64,000 bases of DNA from Apium graveolens (lineage: Eukaryota; Streptophyta; Magnoliopsida; Apiales; Apiaceae): positions 35,565,761 through 35,629,760 of the forward strand of contig NC_133655.1 in NCBI RefSeq assembly GCF_009905375.1. Direction: 5' to 3'. Positions 9,237-21,987 of the stretch are shown in pieces. How positions within the stretch are numbered: position 1 is the stretch's first letter; each line of letters begins with the position of its first letter. A model generated the notes under the pieces. That model was not told the DNA's origin, ran no database searches, and saw nothing but the letters and a program-made list of their open reading frames with translations. The position numbers and the translations under genes are program-made.

Positions 9237-10695
9237 TGTTGAGTGGCATTTATGACACTTTATAACGCTCCATTAAGCTTTAAATTAGTGTTTTTGTACT
9301 CAAGTTATTGGTGTTTTAATGTGTTTTCTAGTATTTTTGCATTTCGGGCATTAATCCGGAATTCAGGTGAATTAGCATTGATTTGATGCTAATATTTGGT
9401 GTTAGGATGGTGTCCAAGAAATAAAGGCTCATGAAGACCAACTCATTGCAGAAAGAAAAGAAGGAAATTTCAGTTTTTCCAAAAGACCGGCGCGCCCGCG
9501 CGGTGCTAGCGCGCGCCCGCGCCAGAGAAGCAGAATGTCAGCGCGCCCGTGCTGGTGAAGCGCGCGGCCGCGCCAGGTCGGAATTCCAGATTCCTGTTTC
9601 AATTAGAAGACTGTTTTTCTGGGCTTTTGGATTAATTGGGTTGCTATTTTAAAGACAACAAAAAGACGTTTTTCATAATGGAGCTTAAGGAGAAGACGAC
9701 AAGAAGACCTATAGCATAATTCAATGAAGGTGAAGAAGATCTAGTTTATTCTTGTGAATCTTTGTTCTAAGTTGTAATCTTGGATGCTCGTTTCTTGTTT
9801 TATTGAACCTAATACTCTGGATTACTTACTTTGTTTATTATTTGTTTTATAAAGACTACATTTATTATACCATGGTTTCATCAGAACCCACGTTGATGAT
9901 GAGTCCGATTATGGGCTAATCGTTATCATGGGGTTCTAGCGGATTTATTTATGGATTTCTTTAGTTAATTTGTTTCGATGCCTTAGTATGTGGTGATTGT
10001 ATGATAACCTAGTATTGGTTGTGCTTATTCGTCTTGTGAGCGTCATGAATTTATAAGATATCGTGTTAATCTTTAATGAAGCGAAAGTGAATTTAAGGGT
10101 TTAGAACTTGCCATGCTAGAATAGGTTCATCTATTTGATATGCATGATGTGTAGGTAATTTTAACCATCTTACTTGTCCTATGTAATCATGATAGATAAC
10201 TTGTACATTAAACTGTTATGTTGTCAAATTCTATAGACATATAGTGTCTCAATATAATTGGTGTCTATTCAGCTTCTATCTCTTTTGTGGATGTCTGGTA
10301 GTATGGTATTCGTACAACGAAAGTTGGCGTTTATCAGTTTCGTGTTATCTGATAAGTGTCATCACCATTACATGCTAAGGTTAAGAACGAAAAGGCTATT
10401 GAATGAAGTATTTAATGAAGTTAGAATCCAATGTTTGTGTTATATATTATTCAATTCTCTTTAATCTCTTAGTTAATGTTCTCTAGTATAATTTCAATAG
10501 TTAATCGTAGTATAATCAAAACCCAAATTGTTATTCATCTTAGCATTGAATAATAGCCATATCATTGTTGCATAAGTGCATAAATCACAAAGTTAACCTA
10601 AACCAGTCTCTGTGGGAATGAACTAGAAATAATTCTATATTACTTGCGATCGCGTATACTTCCATGAATTATTAGCGCGTGTTTAGTGACTAATA
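9237..10695 (+). repeat. 3' LTR of old Athila element
   Basis: It begins TGTTGAGTGGCATTTATG and ends near GTTTAGTGACTAATA. It aligns over its length with the reverse complement of the 1472-bp LTRs at 34867-36338 and 40344-41815: the start TG..GAGTGG against TGATAAGTGG, the shared block ACTTGCGA.CGCGTATACTT near 10640, and ATTAGCGCGTGTTT near the end. The terminal CA has become TA. A GC-rich cluster lies at 9488-9578. Confidence 0.8.
9488..9578 (+). repeat. GC-rich palindromic cluster in old Athila LTR
   Basis: Four CG-rich blocks (CGGCGCGCCCGCGCGG, AGCGCGCGCCCGCGCC, AGCGCGCCCGTGCTGG, AGCGCGCGGCCGCGCC) spaced about 20-30 bp lie in U3. The position matches the triple CTGAGCGGGCGCTCAG hairpins of the young element's LTRs. 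Confidence 0.7.
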
Positions 10696-11961
10696 GAAAG
10701 CCGTTGACCAAGTTGTAGCTCTGAACTCTTCTATGCAAATGGCTTTGGATACCCTTAATGATGAAAGGCTTCATGGCTGGAAGGAGGAGAATAAGTCAGT
10801 TCATCAAGCTAGTTTTACACCTGGTTTTGAGGAATGGTGCTCTGGGTTCAAAGCAAATGATCAAGAGTTTACTTTCTCAAAATTTGATGAAGAGACCTAA
10901 AAGTGGGTGAGTGACTTCCAAGTCAGGGCTGCAGATTCCAATAAAAATAAAAGAATCATCCTAGGCTTGGATGAAGAGGACGCATCTCAGTACCTTCACC
11001 CTTACAAGAACAACCACATCAATCTCCTCAAAAAGATCAATACAAGCAGCAGGATGCTCCCTTGTCCTAGGACGTGTCTTCGAATTCATGAATTTTCCTA
11101 AACAACTTGAAGGGTGCAGGTCCCTTTAAGCCTTGCAACTTGTAATTTTATGACTCAGTTTTTCCGGATGCTTTGGATGGTAATTTTCTCAAGCTTTTAT
11201 ACCTTTAATTATTTTTATGCATATTTTCTTTTATCCTATTCTTTTCATGTTTACCTTGTTTTCTCATCTTCCATAGATCAGTAATTTTACTTTACAGGTC
11301 ATATATTGGGCGCGTCCTCAACTAAAGACGCGTCACCCTTTATCTAAGATAACCTTCAGAATACTTCTCCCAATGAGGGCGCATTCTTATTACAATTACA
11401 TCCAAAAAATTTCTTAGTTCTATATGTATATAAGTCATCCTATGATAAATCCTTAATTTTATAAGCTAAGTGTTGTATTATGAGGGAGCGTCCTTCTTTC
11501 AGGAGGTATTTACCTCACTTGCTAATCTGATTCAAGTACCATAAACTGTCATTAACATTTTGAACTATGTAGACATGCCATAGCAATTTGGAAAGGTGGG
11601 CGTGTCCTCATGCTTTAAATACAAGCTATCATTATGTATCTTCCATAAAATCTAGGATGCGTCTTCCCTAGAGGATGTACCAAATACATTTCCTACCCAT
11701 TTAATCTAGCAATAAGATCAATCAAACAACAATTGTTAAGAAGTGAAGAAATTTTCAAAGTCTTTATTAACAATGTGCTCTCGTGTTAAAAGTGCATTGG
11801 TCCGATGGCTACTATGCTCTGTGGGGAACTTATTCAAAAATATGATCCTTCAACTAGATCTAAGGTAGGATAATACATGCACTACCCCTAGGCTAGGAGG
11901 AATTTTATTGCTTATGGTCTACTATTCAGGAACAACCCTACTTAAATCAACTGGAAATATA
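10696..11961 (+). other. Unidentified element remnant with recurrent GCGTCC-type motif
   Basis: The first 400 bases look coding on the plus strand; the rest is non-coding. Motifs of the form AGGACGC/GCGTCCT recur near 10977, 11069, 11308, 11328, 11376, 11485, 11598 and 11655. I cannot assign it to a family; it was the insertion target of the old Athila element or was joined to it later. Confidence 0.45.
10720..11101 (+). pseudogene. Coding remnant, unknown product
   Basis: The frame reads MQMALDTLNDERLHGWKEEN from about 10735, then FTPGFEEWCSGFKANDQEFTFSKFDEET, one TAA stop at 10898-10900, and continues KWVSDFQVRAADSNKNKRIILGLDEEDASQYLHPYKNN before frame loss. Composition (charged, helical) looks like a real protein end, probably the last part of a retrotransposon ORF, but I do not recognise the family. 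It lies directly after the Athila 3' LTR and before the decayed Copia element. Confidence 0.4.
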
Positions 11962-12754
11962 CAAATGATTATGAGATTTTCGTGTTTATGAAACACGGAA
12001 TAAAATATAAATCTTCTTTATTTCCAACATGGGGCAATTTTGTCATAAACGGGTTCATTGAACCCGTAAGGTTGTGGGTTTTAAGCAAGACCGATGTGAC
12101 TCCCACACTACCTGGAAATTAAACCATTGACGAGTATTGATTTGAAGTATTTTATTCAAGGAAAAATTGGGAATATCTTTATTATGCGATCATGATCGTT
12201 TTAAAATTAACAAAACCATAAATTTTATATTAAGTTGATCAGATGCCTTCCAATAAGTCTAATATATTAACCCCTGGATTGATATGGAGTGGGTTCGCCA
12301 AAGCGAAGTACTCACATCTATCATGGGAAGGCGTGTTGCAGTATATGATACTTTTTAGACCTTTGGGTTAGACTTAACTAAGTTACCACAATAGGATTGT
12401 GAACTTAGAGGCATAGAGTTTGGAGATATTTATTGGATAAATACGAACAAATGGTATTCCAAATAACTATCTGAGAGTTATATAGTTGATATAATTGATT
12501 ATTGTTGTCTACCTAAATAACCTTGTTTTGGTAGAAAGGCCAAAGCTGACTTAAGATATGATGAAATATGGATCTTGGCTCATTAGAAAGTATATGGAAG
12601 ATATTCTTTCTGAATTAATAGTTAGGGCTATTAATTTGATAAAAATAGTGGGAGATATATATTTCGAATATATATGAATAATTACTTGAACATAATTTAA
12701 TAATCATTTGTAGACTAATTTATCTTATGCATTTTAAAATATTATAGATATCAA

Positions 12755-15700
12755 ATGGCAAACAATTCAAACAACTTCTCTGTGCGATAAGTCCTTGAGA
12801 AGAACAAGATAACAGGAACAAACTTCCTTGACTAGCAGAGGAACTTGAGAATTGTCCTCAAACAAGAGCACAAGCTCTATGTGATAGATATTCCTCGCCC
12901 TGCACCTCTCACTGAAGGATCATCCTGTGCTCAACATACTGTTTATCAGAAATATATCGATGATGACACGGATGTCCAATGTCTCATGTTAGCGACCATG
13001 AGTGCTGAACTTCAGAAATAACATGAGAATATGGATTCTTATGATATGATTGATCACCTTAAATATATGTTTGAAGGATAGGCTCTCCAGGAGAGGTTTG
13101 ATACTTTCAAATCATTGAACGCATATAAGCAGGGAGAACGTGATCATGTTGGACCACATGTTCTAAGGATGATAGGGTATATTGAGTACCTTGCCAAATT
13201 GGGTGCCCCGATTGCTATGGAGCACCAGATTGATCTAATTTTGCAATCTTTAAACATCAGCTATTCTCAATTTATGATGAATTACAATATGAATGAGATA
13301 GATAAGAACCCTACCGAATTGTTGGCAATGTTGAAAACTGTTCAGACCAATATTCAAAAGGCGTCCCCTGCTCCCATGTTGATGGTGAATAAGGGGTGAC
13401 CAAAGGAAAGGGTAAATGAAAAGTCAGAAGCAAGATGGGATCTAAATCTAATGCCAATCTGAAACCTGATCTGACCAAGGCTTTGAAGCCTAAAGGTGGT
13501 GTTCAAAAGGTTGTCACTATTGCAAGAAACTAGGTCATTAGAAGAGAAACTGTCATGCTTATTTGAAGGATCTGAAGAAGAAGAGATTCAGGTATTTATG
13601 TTATAGAAGTCAATTTGTCTACTTCTAATTCATGGGTATTAGATAATGGATATGGTTCTCACATTTGTATAAATATGCAGGAACTGTAGGGAAGTAGGAT
13701 ATTGGCGAAGGGAGAAGTCGACTTACGTGTTGACAATGGAGAAAAAGGTTGCTACTTTAGATGTAGGGACTTATCATTTATCGTTGCCCACTGGGCTTAT
13801 TTTAGAACTAGATAACTATTTTTACGTGGCTGCGATTTGCAAAAACATTATTTCGGTTTCTTGTTTGGACAAGAAAGGTTTTTCCTTTTTGATTCAGAAC
13901 AATATTTGTTCCTTTTCATTGAATAATGCTACCTATGGGTTGCACGTTTGTTTAATGATTTATATGTTCTTGATTTAGATAGTCTTGTCTATAACATAAA
14001 TAATGATAATAAACATATTAAGACGATATATTCCAATCAAACATACCTCTGGCATTGTCGTTTAGGTCACATAAATGAGAAATGCATTTCCAAATTACAT
14101 TAAGATGGTTACTTAGATAAGTTTGATTTTGAATTATACGAAGAATGCAAATCTTGTCTCATTAGAAAAATGGCTAAAGCTCCTTTTACCGGACAAGGTG
14201 AAAGGGTCACCGATGATTAGGACTTATACATAGTGATGTATGTGGTCCAATGTGTACGATGGCAAGAGGTGGCTTTTACTACTTCATTACATTTACTGAT
14301 AATTTCAGTAGATATGGATATGTGTACCTTTTGAAGAACAAATCCGATTTTTTTAACAGTTCAAAGAATACAAGGACGAAGTGGAAAAGCAAACAGGGGA
14401 AAGTATAAAAGTTCTACGATCAGATTGTGGAGGAGAATACTTAAGTCTCGAGTTTAAAGGTTTCTTAAAGGAGTGTGGTATCGTATCACAACTTACTCCT
14501 CCTGGAACACCTCATTAGAATGGAGTTTCTGAGAGGATAAATCGTACATTGTTGGACATGGTGCGATCGATGATGAGTCTAGCAGATCTTCCAAAAGTTT
14601 CTGGGGTTACGCTCTGAAAATGGCTACGTATACACTAAACCGAGTTCTAACTAAATCGGTTCAAAAGACTCTATATGAGATATGGACTGAAAAAATGATA
14701 TAACATGTCGTTTATGAAAATATGGGGATGCAAAGCGTTTGTGAAATGCTTGGTCTCTGACAAGTTAGGACCAAAATTAGATAAATTTTATTTTGTGGGA
14801 TATCTTGAGGAAACAAAAAGGGTATAGTTCCTATAATCCTACCGAGAACAAAGTGTTTGCTGCTCGAACCACTGTATTTCTTGAAAGAGAGTTACTTTCC
14901 AAAAAAAATAGTGGGAGGACTATAGATCTTGATGAAGATAGAGATATACAAAATAACATTGAACCAAAGTTGGAAAGTGAGCAGGATTTACATCAAGATA
15001 TTTATATTCCGGAAATGCAGGTTGTTCATAGATCTAGTAGGGCTGTCATGAGCCTGAGAGATATTATGGATTTCTCTTGACTCAAGATGATGATCTGATG
15101 CTCATAGACAATGATGAGCCTCTTACCTACCAAGAAGTTACGAACAGGCCAGACTCCGAGAGATCGCTAGAGGCCATCAAATCCGAGATGGAATCCATGT
15201 ATCAAAATAAAGTATGGACTTTAGTTGATCCACCTGAAGGAGTAAAACCTATAGGGTGCAAGTGGGTTTTCAAGAAGAAAAATGACATGGATGGTAAAAT
15301 ACAGACCTATAAGGCGTGACTAGTGGCAAAAGGTTTCAAATAAATTCATGGTATAGAGTATGATGAGACTTTTTCACCAGTTGCTATGATCAAGTCCATC
15401 AGGATTTTGCTAGCAATAGTTGTTTATTATGACTATGAGATTTGGTAAATGGATGTCAAAACCGCTTTCTTAAATGGGAGCCTTGAAGATGATGTATACA
15501 TGATACAACATGTGGGTTTTGTCAATCCAAAGTTTGCTAAAATGATATGTAAGTTGCTTAGATCTATTTATGGTTTAAAGCAAGCCTCAAGGAGATGAAA
15601 TTGTCATTTTGATGAAACAGTCAAAGAGTTTGGCTTTATTCAAAATGAAGATGAACCATGTGTTTACAAGAAGGTTAGTGGGAGCCATGTGGCATTCCTA

Positions 15701-16670
15701 GGACTATATGTAGATGACATACCTTCTCTACAGGCTGTTAAGACTTGGTTGGGAAATAGTTTCTCGATAAAGGACTTAGCCGATGCTACCTATATATTAG
15801 GGATAAAGATCTATAGAGATAGATCAAGGAGATTAATCGTTCTAAGTCAGATATATTGACAAAGTATTACATTATTTTGGGATGCAAGAGGCAAAAAGAG
15901 GATATGTCCCAATGTCTCATGGGATAGTGATCTCAAAAGATAACTGCCCTACATCATTAGATGATAAGGGATGTATGAGTAAAGTTCCATATGCTTCGGC
16001 AATTGGATGTATAATGTATGAGATGATATGTACTCGTCCCAATATTTCGTATGCCTTAAGCATGACGAGCAGATACCATTCTAATCCTGGTGAGGGTCAC
16101 TAGACAGTTGTCAAGAATATTCTTAAGTACTTAAAGAGGACTAAAGATTCATTCTTGGTGTATGGAGGAGATGAGAATCTAGTTGTAAAGGGTTACACTG
16201 ATGCTAGCTTCCAGACAGACAGAGATGATTATGTATCTCGGTCAGGTTTTGTATTTTTCCTAAATGGAGGTGATGTAAGATGGAAGAGTTCAAAGCAAGA
16301 GACGGTAGCTGATTCTACAATAAAAGCTGAGTATATTGCTGCCAGTGAAGCAGCCAAATAGGCTATTTGGATACGAAAATTCATAAAGGGACTTGGTGTG
16401 GTTCCATCGATCACAGATCCGGTTGATCTTTACTGTGATAATAATGGATCCATCGCGCAGGCTAAAAAACCAAGGTCCCATTCTCGGGAAAAGCACATAC
16501 TTAGGAGATATCACCTTCTTCGAGAGATTAACGAAAGAGGAGATATACATATGTGTAAAGTGCATAATGATGATAATGTTGCAGACCCACTGACTAAGGT
16601 TTTGTCGCAGCAAAAGCACGATAGTCATATTAGTTCCATGGGTATTGGATACATGAGTGATTGGCTCTAG
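12755..16670 (+). pseudogene. Copia gag-pol polyprotein, many stops and shifts
   Basis: Starts MANNSNNFSVR. Gag pieces include VLEKNKITGTNFLD, NLRIVLKQEHKLYVIDI and LQERFDTFKSLNAYKQGERD. A CX2CX4HX4C knuckle at 13512-13553 has a TAG inside it. The protease region is poorly preserved. Integrase shows HSDVCGPM, FITFTDNFSRYGYVYLLKN, RSDCGGEY and NGVSERINRTLLDMVRSMMS, so the D,D-E residues are still readable. RT shows ESMYQNKVWTLVDPPEGVKPIGCKWVFKKK, WQMDVKTAFLNG (with a stop) and LGLYVDDI, followed by an in-frame loss of several residues. RNase H keeps YTDAS, AEYIAASEA, YCDNNGSI and NVADPLTK, ending YMSDWL at 16670. Many stops fit TGG-to-TAG or CAG-to-TAG changes. Confidence 0.85.
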
Positions 16671-16690
16671 TGCAAGTGGAAGATTTTTAG

Positions 16691-18212
16691 TGTGTGTGCC
16701 CTAGAGAAAAAACTATTATGTTTATGTTATGAGACATTTGGATTATTAATTATGATTTTATAGATTATTCTTTAAAAATTTATTTTATCTTTATTTTCTA
16801 TGATAAAAGGTTAGATTAATAAATATCCTTGGAATATGATATGTAAATCTATATCTCTAAGTATGTGACTTAGAAATGAGATTTTGAGAATAGTATTGAT
16901 ATTCCTAAAGATACCTAGTCAAGTATTATTGTTAAGGGACGATAATAATATATTGAGACTAGTGTGTTTGTTGACTGATGATCACATCTCATTGATCATA
17001 GGTATGGTGATACTAAAGTCAAAACACAAGCACATGTATTAGATACATGGTGCTAGATTGACCCATTTTGAGATACCATATGTTTATAGTGTCATAAGTT
17101 AATCTCACAGTGATAATGATGTATTGGTCCTTAGACCTAAAATCATTATAATTCTATACGAGAATTAATACACTTTGATTCTATTAAAAGTTATCCTTGA
17201 CCGGGTAATAATAAAAGTAGATATTGAGTATATTATGAACCGTATGAGAAATATTAATTATCTAGATGGGATTTAACTCTCCTATTTTAGGAGTGATATT
17301 ATTGGCCTCTTGTTTGAGTGAGACTATGAAATGCATGGTCGTGCTCAAATATTGATTTGTTTAATATAGTCTACTCATCGATCAAGAAAATAAAGATTAA
17401 CTTATGAAGAGGATAACACAACCATGCCTCGAGTTTAATCCAAAATATCAAGGTTAAAAGGATTATATTACATGGAACATTTATCGCAAAAGGTTTAATC
17501 GAATCACCGATTTATTATTATTACTTGGGTAACAATGATGTATTACTAGATTCCGCTCATTGTTTATAATTTTATTATTGGATAATAAAATTATTGTCAA
17601 CGTAATAATAACATATAGGGTCACAAACAAAGAACACTTGAAGGAGAATTTATTTAAATAAAATATGATTTCAAATTTGTTTATGATATTAATTAAGTTG
17701 GACTTAATTAATTAATAAAATAAGAAATCTGATTTCATTAGAATTCGAATTATATTTAAATATTAATTAAGTATGACTTAATTAGATATTTAAATTAGAA
17801 TTCACAGTTTAAATAAATTAAAGGCCCAATCAGATTATGGGATAAAAATCATGTTTATGTACTCTATAAATACATCTCTTTCTAGGCTGGTTAACCTAAT
17901 GTTATTTTGGCAAAACCCTAGCCTTTTCAGAAAGAGGGAGATAGAGAGAAACATCCTTAGGTGCTAGTACATCATTCCTCCTTCGAAGATCAAGTGTTCG
18001 TGTGGATATTGGTAGAGACGTAAATCGTACATACGAGATACATGGTGATTCAAGCTTGGACCTCCATTATTTATCAATTGTTAAAGCTTCATTTACGGTA
18101 AACATCTAATCTCTGAATTAAATGTTTTGTTTAGCATGGATCCTGCGTTTGGGATTTCGTTTTCATATTTATCTTTGATTTTTCCGCTACGTCTGTGCTA
18201 CGAACCCCAACA
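16691..18212 (+). repeat. 3' LTR of decayed Copia element
   Basis: Begins TGTGTGTGCCCTAGAG just after the purine tract and ends GAACCCCAACA. AT-rich, about 1.5 kb. Near 17870-17890 it has CTCTATAAATACATC, a plausible TATA box. The matching 5' LTR is not in the window. Confidence 0.7.
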
Positions 18213-20345
18213 CAGGGTTCAAGGCATAACTATTAATCATTTTTCCCCTCCTCTTTTGTATCATTTTTATCAAATCAATTTGGTTGTTTTGTAGCATTGA
18301 AAAAATAGGCAAGTCTGTATACTTTTCAATGGTGCTTTTAAATATCTCATATTGTTTATTTATAAACTGATCACTTTTAGGTATCATTTTGAATGCATTT
18401 CTATTTCATTGACTCTTTGGTTTCTCACTTAACCAATCAAAACATTTCTTTGACAATTGCATGCACATAATGAATTATTAGTGAAAAAAAGTTGGTTGAG
18501 GTACTTAATTGAACATAAAGAGGTGCACTGACCTTTTGAAGGTCATTCATGTGCTTGTTAAATGTGTACTCAGTTGTAGCCATAGCTTCTTTCCATAAAA
18601 GCATCCTAACATCAATACCTTTGTGCTCTTTCTACATATTCTTATACAAGTGCATAACACATAACCTATGTTTTGCATTAGGCCCAATATTATCCAAAAC
18701 ATTAATCAACCCTTTCTACCTGTCAGATATGAAGGTCTAGCTGTTGTCATTCTGTATGTTAAGGTCTTTAACCACTTGTTTCAAAAACCAAATACATCTT
18801 TAAGTATTTTCTGCTTCTACAACTGCCCAAGACAAAGGATACATCACATTATTAGCATTTATTTCAATAGCTGAAAGTAACTGGCCAACATAGAGGCGCT
18901 TTAAGTGGCATCCATCAAGGCCTATCAGTGGCCTGCAACCATCTTTGAATCCCTTCTTTATTGCTCCAAATCAAGTTTAGAATCTTTTAAATATTTTCTT
19001 CCCAACCTCTTCTGAACCATCAACAGCTTCAGTCATCACCAGAACAATAATATCAGGCATTGCTTGTAATAAAGTATTAGCATAGTTTCAAACACAGGAG
19101 TACTGGTCAACATGGTTCCCATTAATTATCTGTAATGCCTTTATTTTGGCCCTGCCTATTGCATAAATGCTCACATGGCATCCCCAGTCATAGACAACTT
19201 TTTTCAGAAGAGTAGACAAAGGCCATGTTGGGTTCATCATGATCTTATTTTCATAGTGATATGCAATCCATTTAGAGTTTATCTGTTTCTGATCAAAAGT
19301 TTGAATACATGTGTGTTTAGGGTTATACACCCTCACCTGATAAATGTCGCTCCTTTGTAGCTTGTTTACCTAAATATACAATTATTACCCATTTAAGCAA
19401 ACAAACTTGACTCTGACACCAGATTTTTTTTTCTGAACTATAGGCCTTCTTTCAACTATAGCTTGCTTTTTCACTGTCTCTCTGAACACATTGACACTTG
19501 AAAATAACTATTCTAACTCAAACTTTGGATGGCCCATCTCAGTCTTCCCATAAAAAACATGTCATCTTATCTCTTCTTTATCTGTTGAGTAAGCAGACAT
19601 CCTCTCATCTTCACTATCTGCATATTGTGTAGAGTCAGTTGAGTATTTTACATTCCCTTTTATTTATTCAGTCTTCATGGTTGCTTTTCCTTTATGATTC
19701 TTTTTCTCATTCTCTTTTGCATTATTCTTCTTTGATTCATCATCTTCTTTTGCTTGTCTCCTTTTAGCTCTTTCAATCTTATAATGACATAAATCCTCAT
19801 TAGTTGAGTCAACATTAGAGGAGTCATTATGAAAAGAATCATCAGTCAACTCATCAGGACCAACCAAAAAATCCCCATTCTCAAAATTACTAAGTTCAGC
19901 CTCATTTGCATTCTCTACATTCTCATCCTCACAATCACTATGTTCAACTTCGTTCTCTTTCTCATATACATTCTCTGAATTCTTCTCTTCATCTGCTTCA
20001 TATGTTAACCAACCATTATCCTCACACATTTTCTTAACAAAAACTTATGAATCTAGATTGTCATTGTATACAAATTTCAAGTTAAACTCTTGGGATGAGT
20101 TATATTCTTGTGTGATTTTCCCATCAGGTGTCACTGCAGCCAAGGGTTTATCAGCCACAACAATAGCAAAAACTAACACCAACCTTGATGGTGGAATAAG
20201 TTTGCACATTTTAACTACATCAACATATGATTCTAATACCCACAAATTAGCACGCTCTATTTTAGGAAATTTATAATGAAACTTATAACAACCTAGTTCC
20301 CCACATTTCGCCAACATAGCCCGTATTTCAATAATACTATTCATG
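18213..20345 (-). pseudogene. MULE transposase (mudrA-like), broken
   Basis: Begins MNSIIEIRAMLAKCGELGCYKF (20345). An acidic region follows (20029-19664, rich in E, D, N), then the plant mudrA-type domain VYNPKHTCIQTFDQKQINSKWIAYHYENKI...NPTWPLSTLLKKVVYDWGCHVSIYAIGRAKIKAL (19333-19100). The DDE region has GLDGCHLKRLYVGQLLSAIEINANNVMYPLSWAVVEAEN (about 18920-18810), containing the first catalytic Asp, and later NIGPNAKHRLCVMHLYKNM. The 18387-18213 stretch (TIEKYTDLPIFSMLQ...KRRGKM) fits the region before the zinc finger. Several in-frame stops and shifts separate the pieces. It would have cut and joined element ends in the nucleus; it is now inactive. Confidence 0.8.
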
Positions 20346-21032
20346 TATACATTACAACCATCAACGTAACATAATCTCCACCAATATAATTTCTAGGATT
20401 TATAGAAATGACCCCACCACGATACATAAATTATTAAATACACGTGAATGGAAGCATTTGCATATCAAAGCCTTAATTTTTACTTACTACAACTCTAACA
20501 GTCAGCAAACCTTAATACTCATGCATAAATTCTGAAGAAAACCTTGATACATATTACAAAAACACACATTTAACTAACATAACAAAGAAATCTGTCAAAA
20601 TATGCCAAAAATCCTATAATTTATCATTACTATACTTTCAATTGAAGACTTACATGAATAATTTGGGCATTCGTTTGGTTGTAAATGTCTCTATCTTCCC
20701 TTGCTCGAACAAACTAACTGATTCTTGCAACCTTGGACTCACTAAACAGGAACGATCGTTTCTTTGTTAAAGAGATTTGATACTATGTCTTATTATGTGC
20801 AGAAATCGGTGCCTAAATCTCAACTTATATAACCTGCGAAAATAGTTCTGTGAAAAAGACTCAAATGCCCTTACCTTTTCGCATATAGTGCCAACGGTGT
20901 TAGCTGGATTTAACGGAGCACATTATTTTGTAAGAAAATTCAAATTCAGTATTTCAATTGATAGTTTTAGAACCATAGTATTTCAAGTGATGACATCGCC
21001 AAAGTTCAAATACACAAAGTGTAATTTACTCT
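20346..21032 (-). other. MULE 5' non-coding region and terminus
   Basis: No coding potential. The outer end (21013-21032) carries CACAAAGTGTAATTTACTCT on the plus strand, taken as the MULE terminal inverted repeat. Confidence 0.5.
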
Positions 21033-21044
21033 TAATTAAATTAT

Positions 21045-21829
21045 AGAGTAAATTGCACTTTGACACATATACGTGTTCTGGTTTTGATATTACTTTTTGA
21101 CACAATCTTTATATTTTATATATGTGTTCAAAAATTTTAGTGTTACAAAATATTTTATTTGATTCATGTTCTTATGTTTATTTTTAAAATAAATTAGCTA
21201 AAACTATATAACCAAATTAAAAAGTCGTCAAATGCATGTAATGTTATTAGTAATTATTTTCGTCGGAATCCACCCAAACTAAACTACACAAATCAAAACT
21301 TTCTACTTTATTCACTTTGGTTTGTATTTCATAATATAATAATCTACTAAAAATCATGAAATATTATGTTTAAATTTGGGTTTAAGATTTTGATCAATTT
21401 TTATAACATTTGGTTTTGATTTGGATGGGTTTTTATAGCATTAATTTATTGTTCCGGTTTATTTCTTTAAAATAAAACTCTACTTTAGCTAGTTTGTCGG
21501 TTATATGTTTTGTTTTTTTTATTTTAATTTTATAATTATATTTTATGAATTAAAAAAATTATGAAAATTTAAAATAAAGTATTAACTAAAAAACTGTAGG
21601 GTGCATATCGTCAAAATATTAAAACTACGAAGTGCATGTCGTCATTATATGAACTTTTAAAAAAACCAACTTTACCCCTGACGGTCACAGTTATTTTCGA
21701 TGTAAATTATTAAAAGGGTGCAATATCAAATGAAATTTAAAATTAAGGGATGCATTCTGCCAAAATTAAAAATTTATGATTAAATTAAAAAATAAATATT
21801 TATAAAAGGTGCAAAGTGCAATTTACTCT
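21045..21829. mobile_element. MULE-type MITE, 785 bp
   Basis: Perfect 18-bp terminal inverted repeats: AGAGTAAATTGCACTTTG at 21045 and CAAAGTGCAATTTACTCT ending at 21829. AT-rich, no ORF. The flanks show no exact 9-bp target duplication (AAATTAT against AAATGAT), so the site has changed since insertion or a neighbouring insertion reshaped it. Confidence 0.7.
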
Positions 21830-21906
21830 AAATGATATTTTAATTTCATATATTCATACAAATTTACTAATACATTTTATATTCATTATAAACTGAACAT
21901 CTTATA

Positions 21907-21954
21907 TAATATACGATGTCGATGATGATGATCATGATCATAATAATAATAATA

Positions 21955-21987
<33 letters not shown>
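21907..21987. repeat. Trinucleotide microsatellite (GAT / AAT / ATT)
   Basis: Runs GATGATGATGATCATGATC, then about six AAT units turning into about fourteen ATT units, a self-complementary low-complexity stretch. Confidence 0.9.

Larger units (their letters stand above)
2498..10695 (+). mobile_element. Old Athila-type Gypsy retrotransposon, 5' end outside or disrupted
   Basis: Plus-strand order: gag end, protease (2498-3830), RT and RNase H (to 5384), integrase (to 6453), spacer, third ORF (6836-8038), long 3' region, then a 1459-bp 3' LTR (9237-10695). Athila assignment comes from similarity of gag and protease to the younger element at 34867-41815, from the third ORF in the env position, and from the AAGTTTGGGG tract before the LTR. 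The left SIRE-like Copia element is inserted in its gag. Coding regions carry many stops and frameshifts, mostly explicable as C-to-T or G-to-A changes, so the element is dead. Confidence 0.85.
11962..18212 (+). mobile_element. Decayed Copia retrotransposon with 3' LTR
   Basis: A long leader (about 11962-12754) precedes a gag-pol reading region (12755-16670), a purine tract (GTGCAAGTGGAAGA near 16671) and a 3' LTR (16691-18212). No matching 5' LTR is visible upstream, so the 5' boundary is uncertain and the element is probably truncated there. Gag-pol order (integrase before RT) makes it Copia; the lineage differs from the SIRE-like elements at the window edges. On the right it abuts a MULE transposase pseudogene truncated exactly at 18213, which suggests insertion into the MULE. 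Confidence 0.8.
18213..21032 (-). mobile_element. MULE (Mutator-like) DNA transposon, 3'-truncated
   Basis: On the minus strand the terminus at 21032 starts AGAGTAAATTACACTTTG, followed by about 690 bp of non-coding sequence and a transposase pseudogene (20345 down to 18213), where a Copia LTR cuts it. The terminal sequence is nearly the same as the ends of the neighbouring MITE (21045-21829), which suggests a common family. The other end is missing. Confidence 0.7.

Noticed and set aside
19664..20029. Acidic 121-codon frame as a separate host gene
   Set aside because: Its position and acidic composition match the region between the N-terminus and the mudrA-type domain of MULE transposases.
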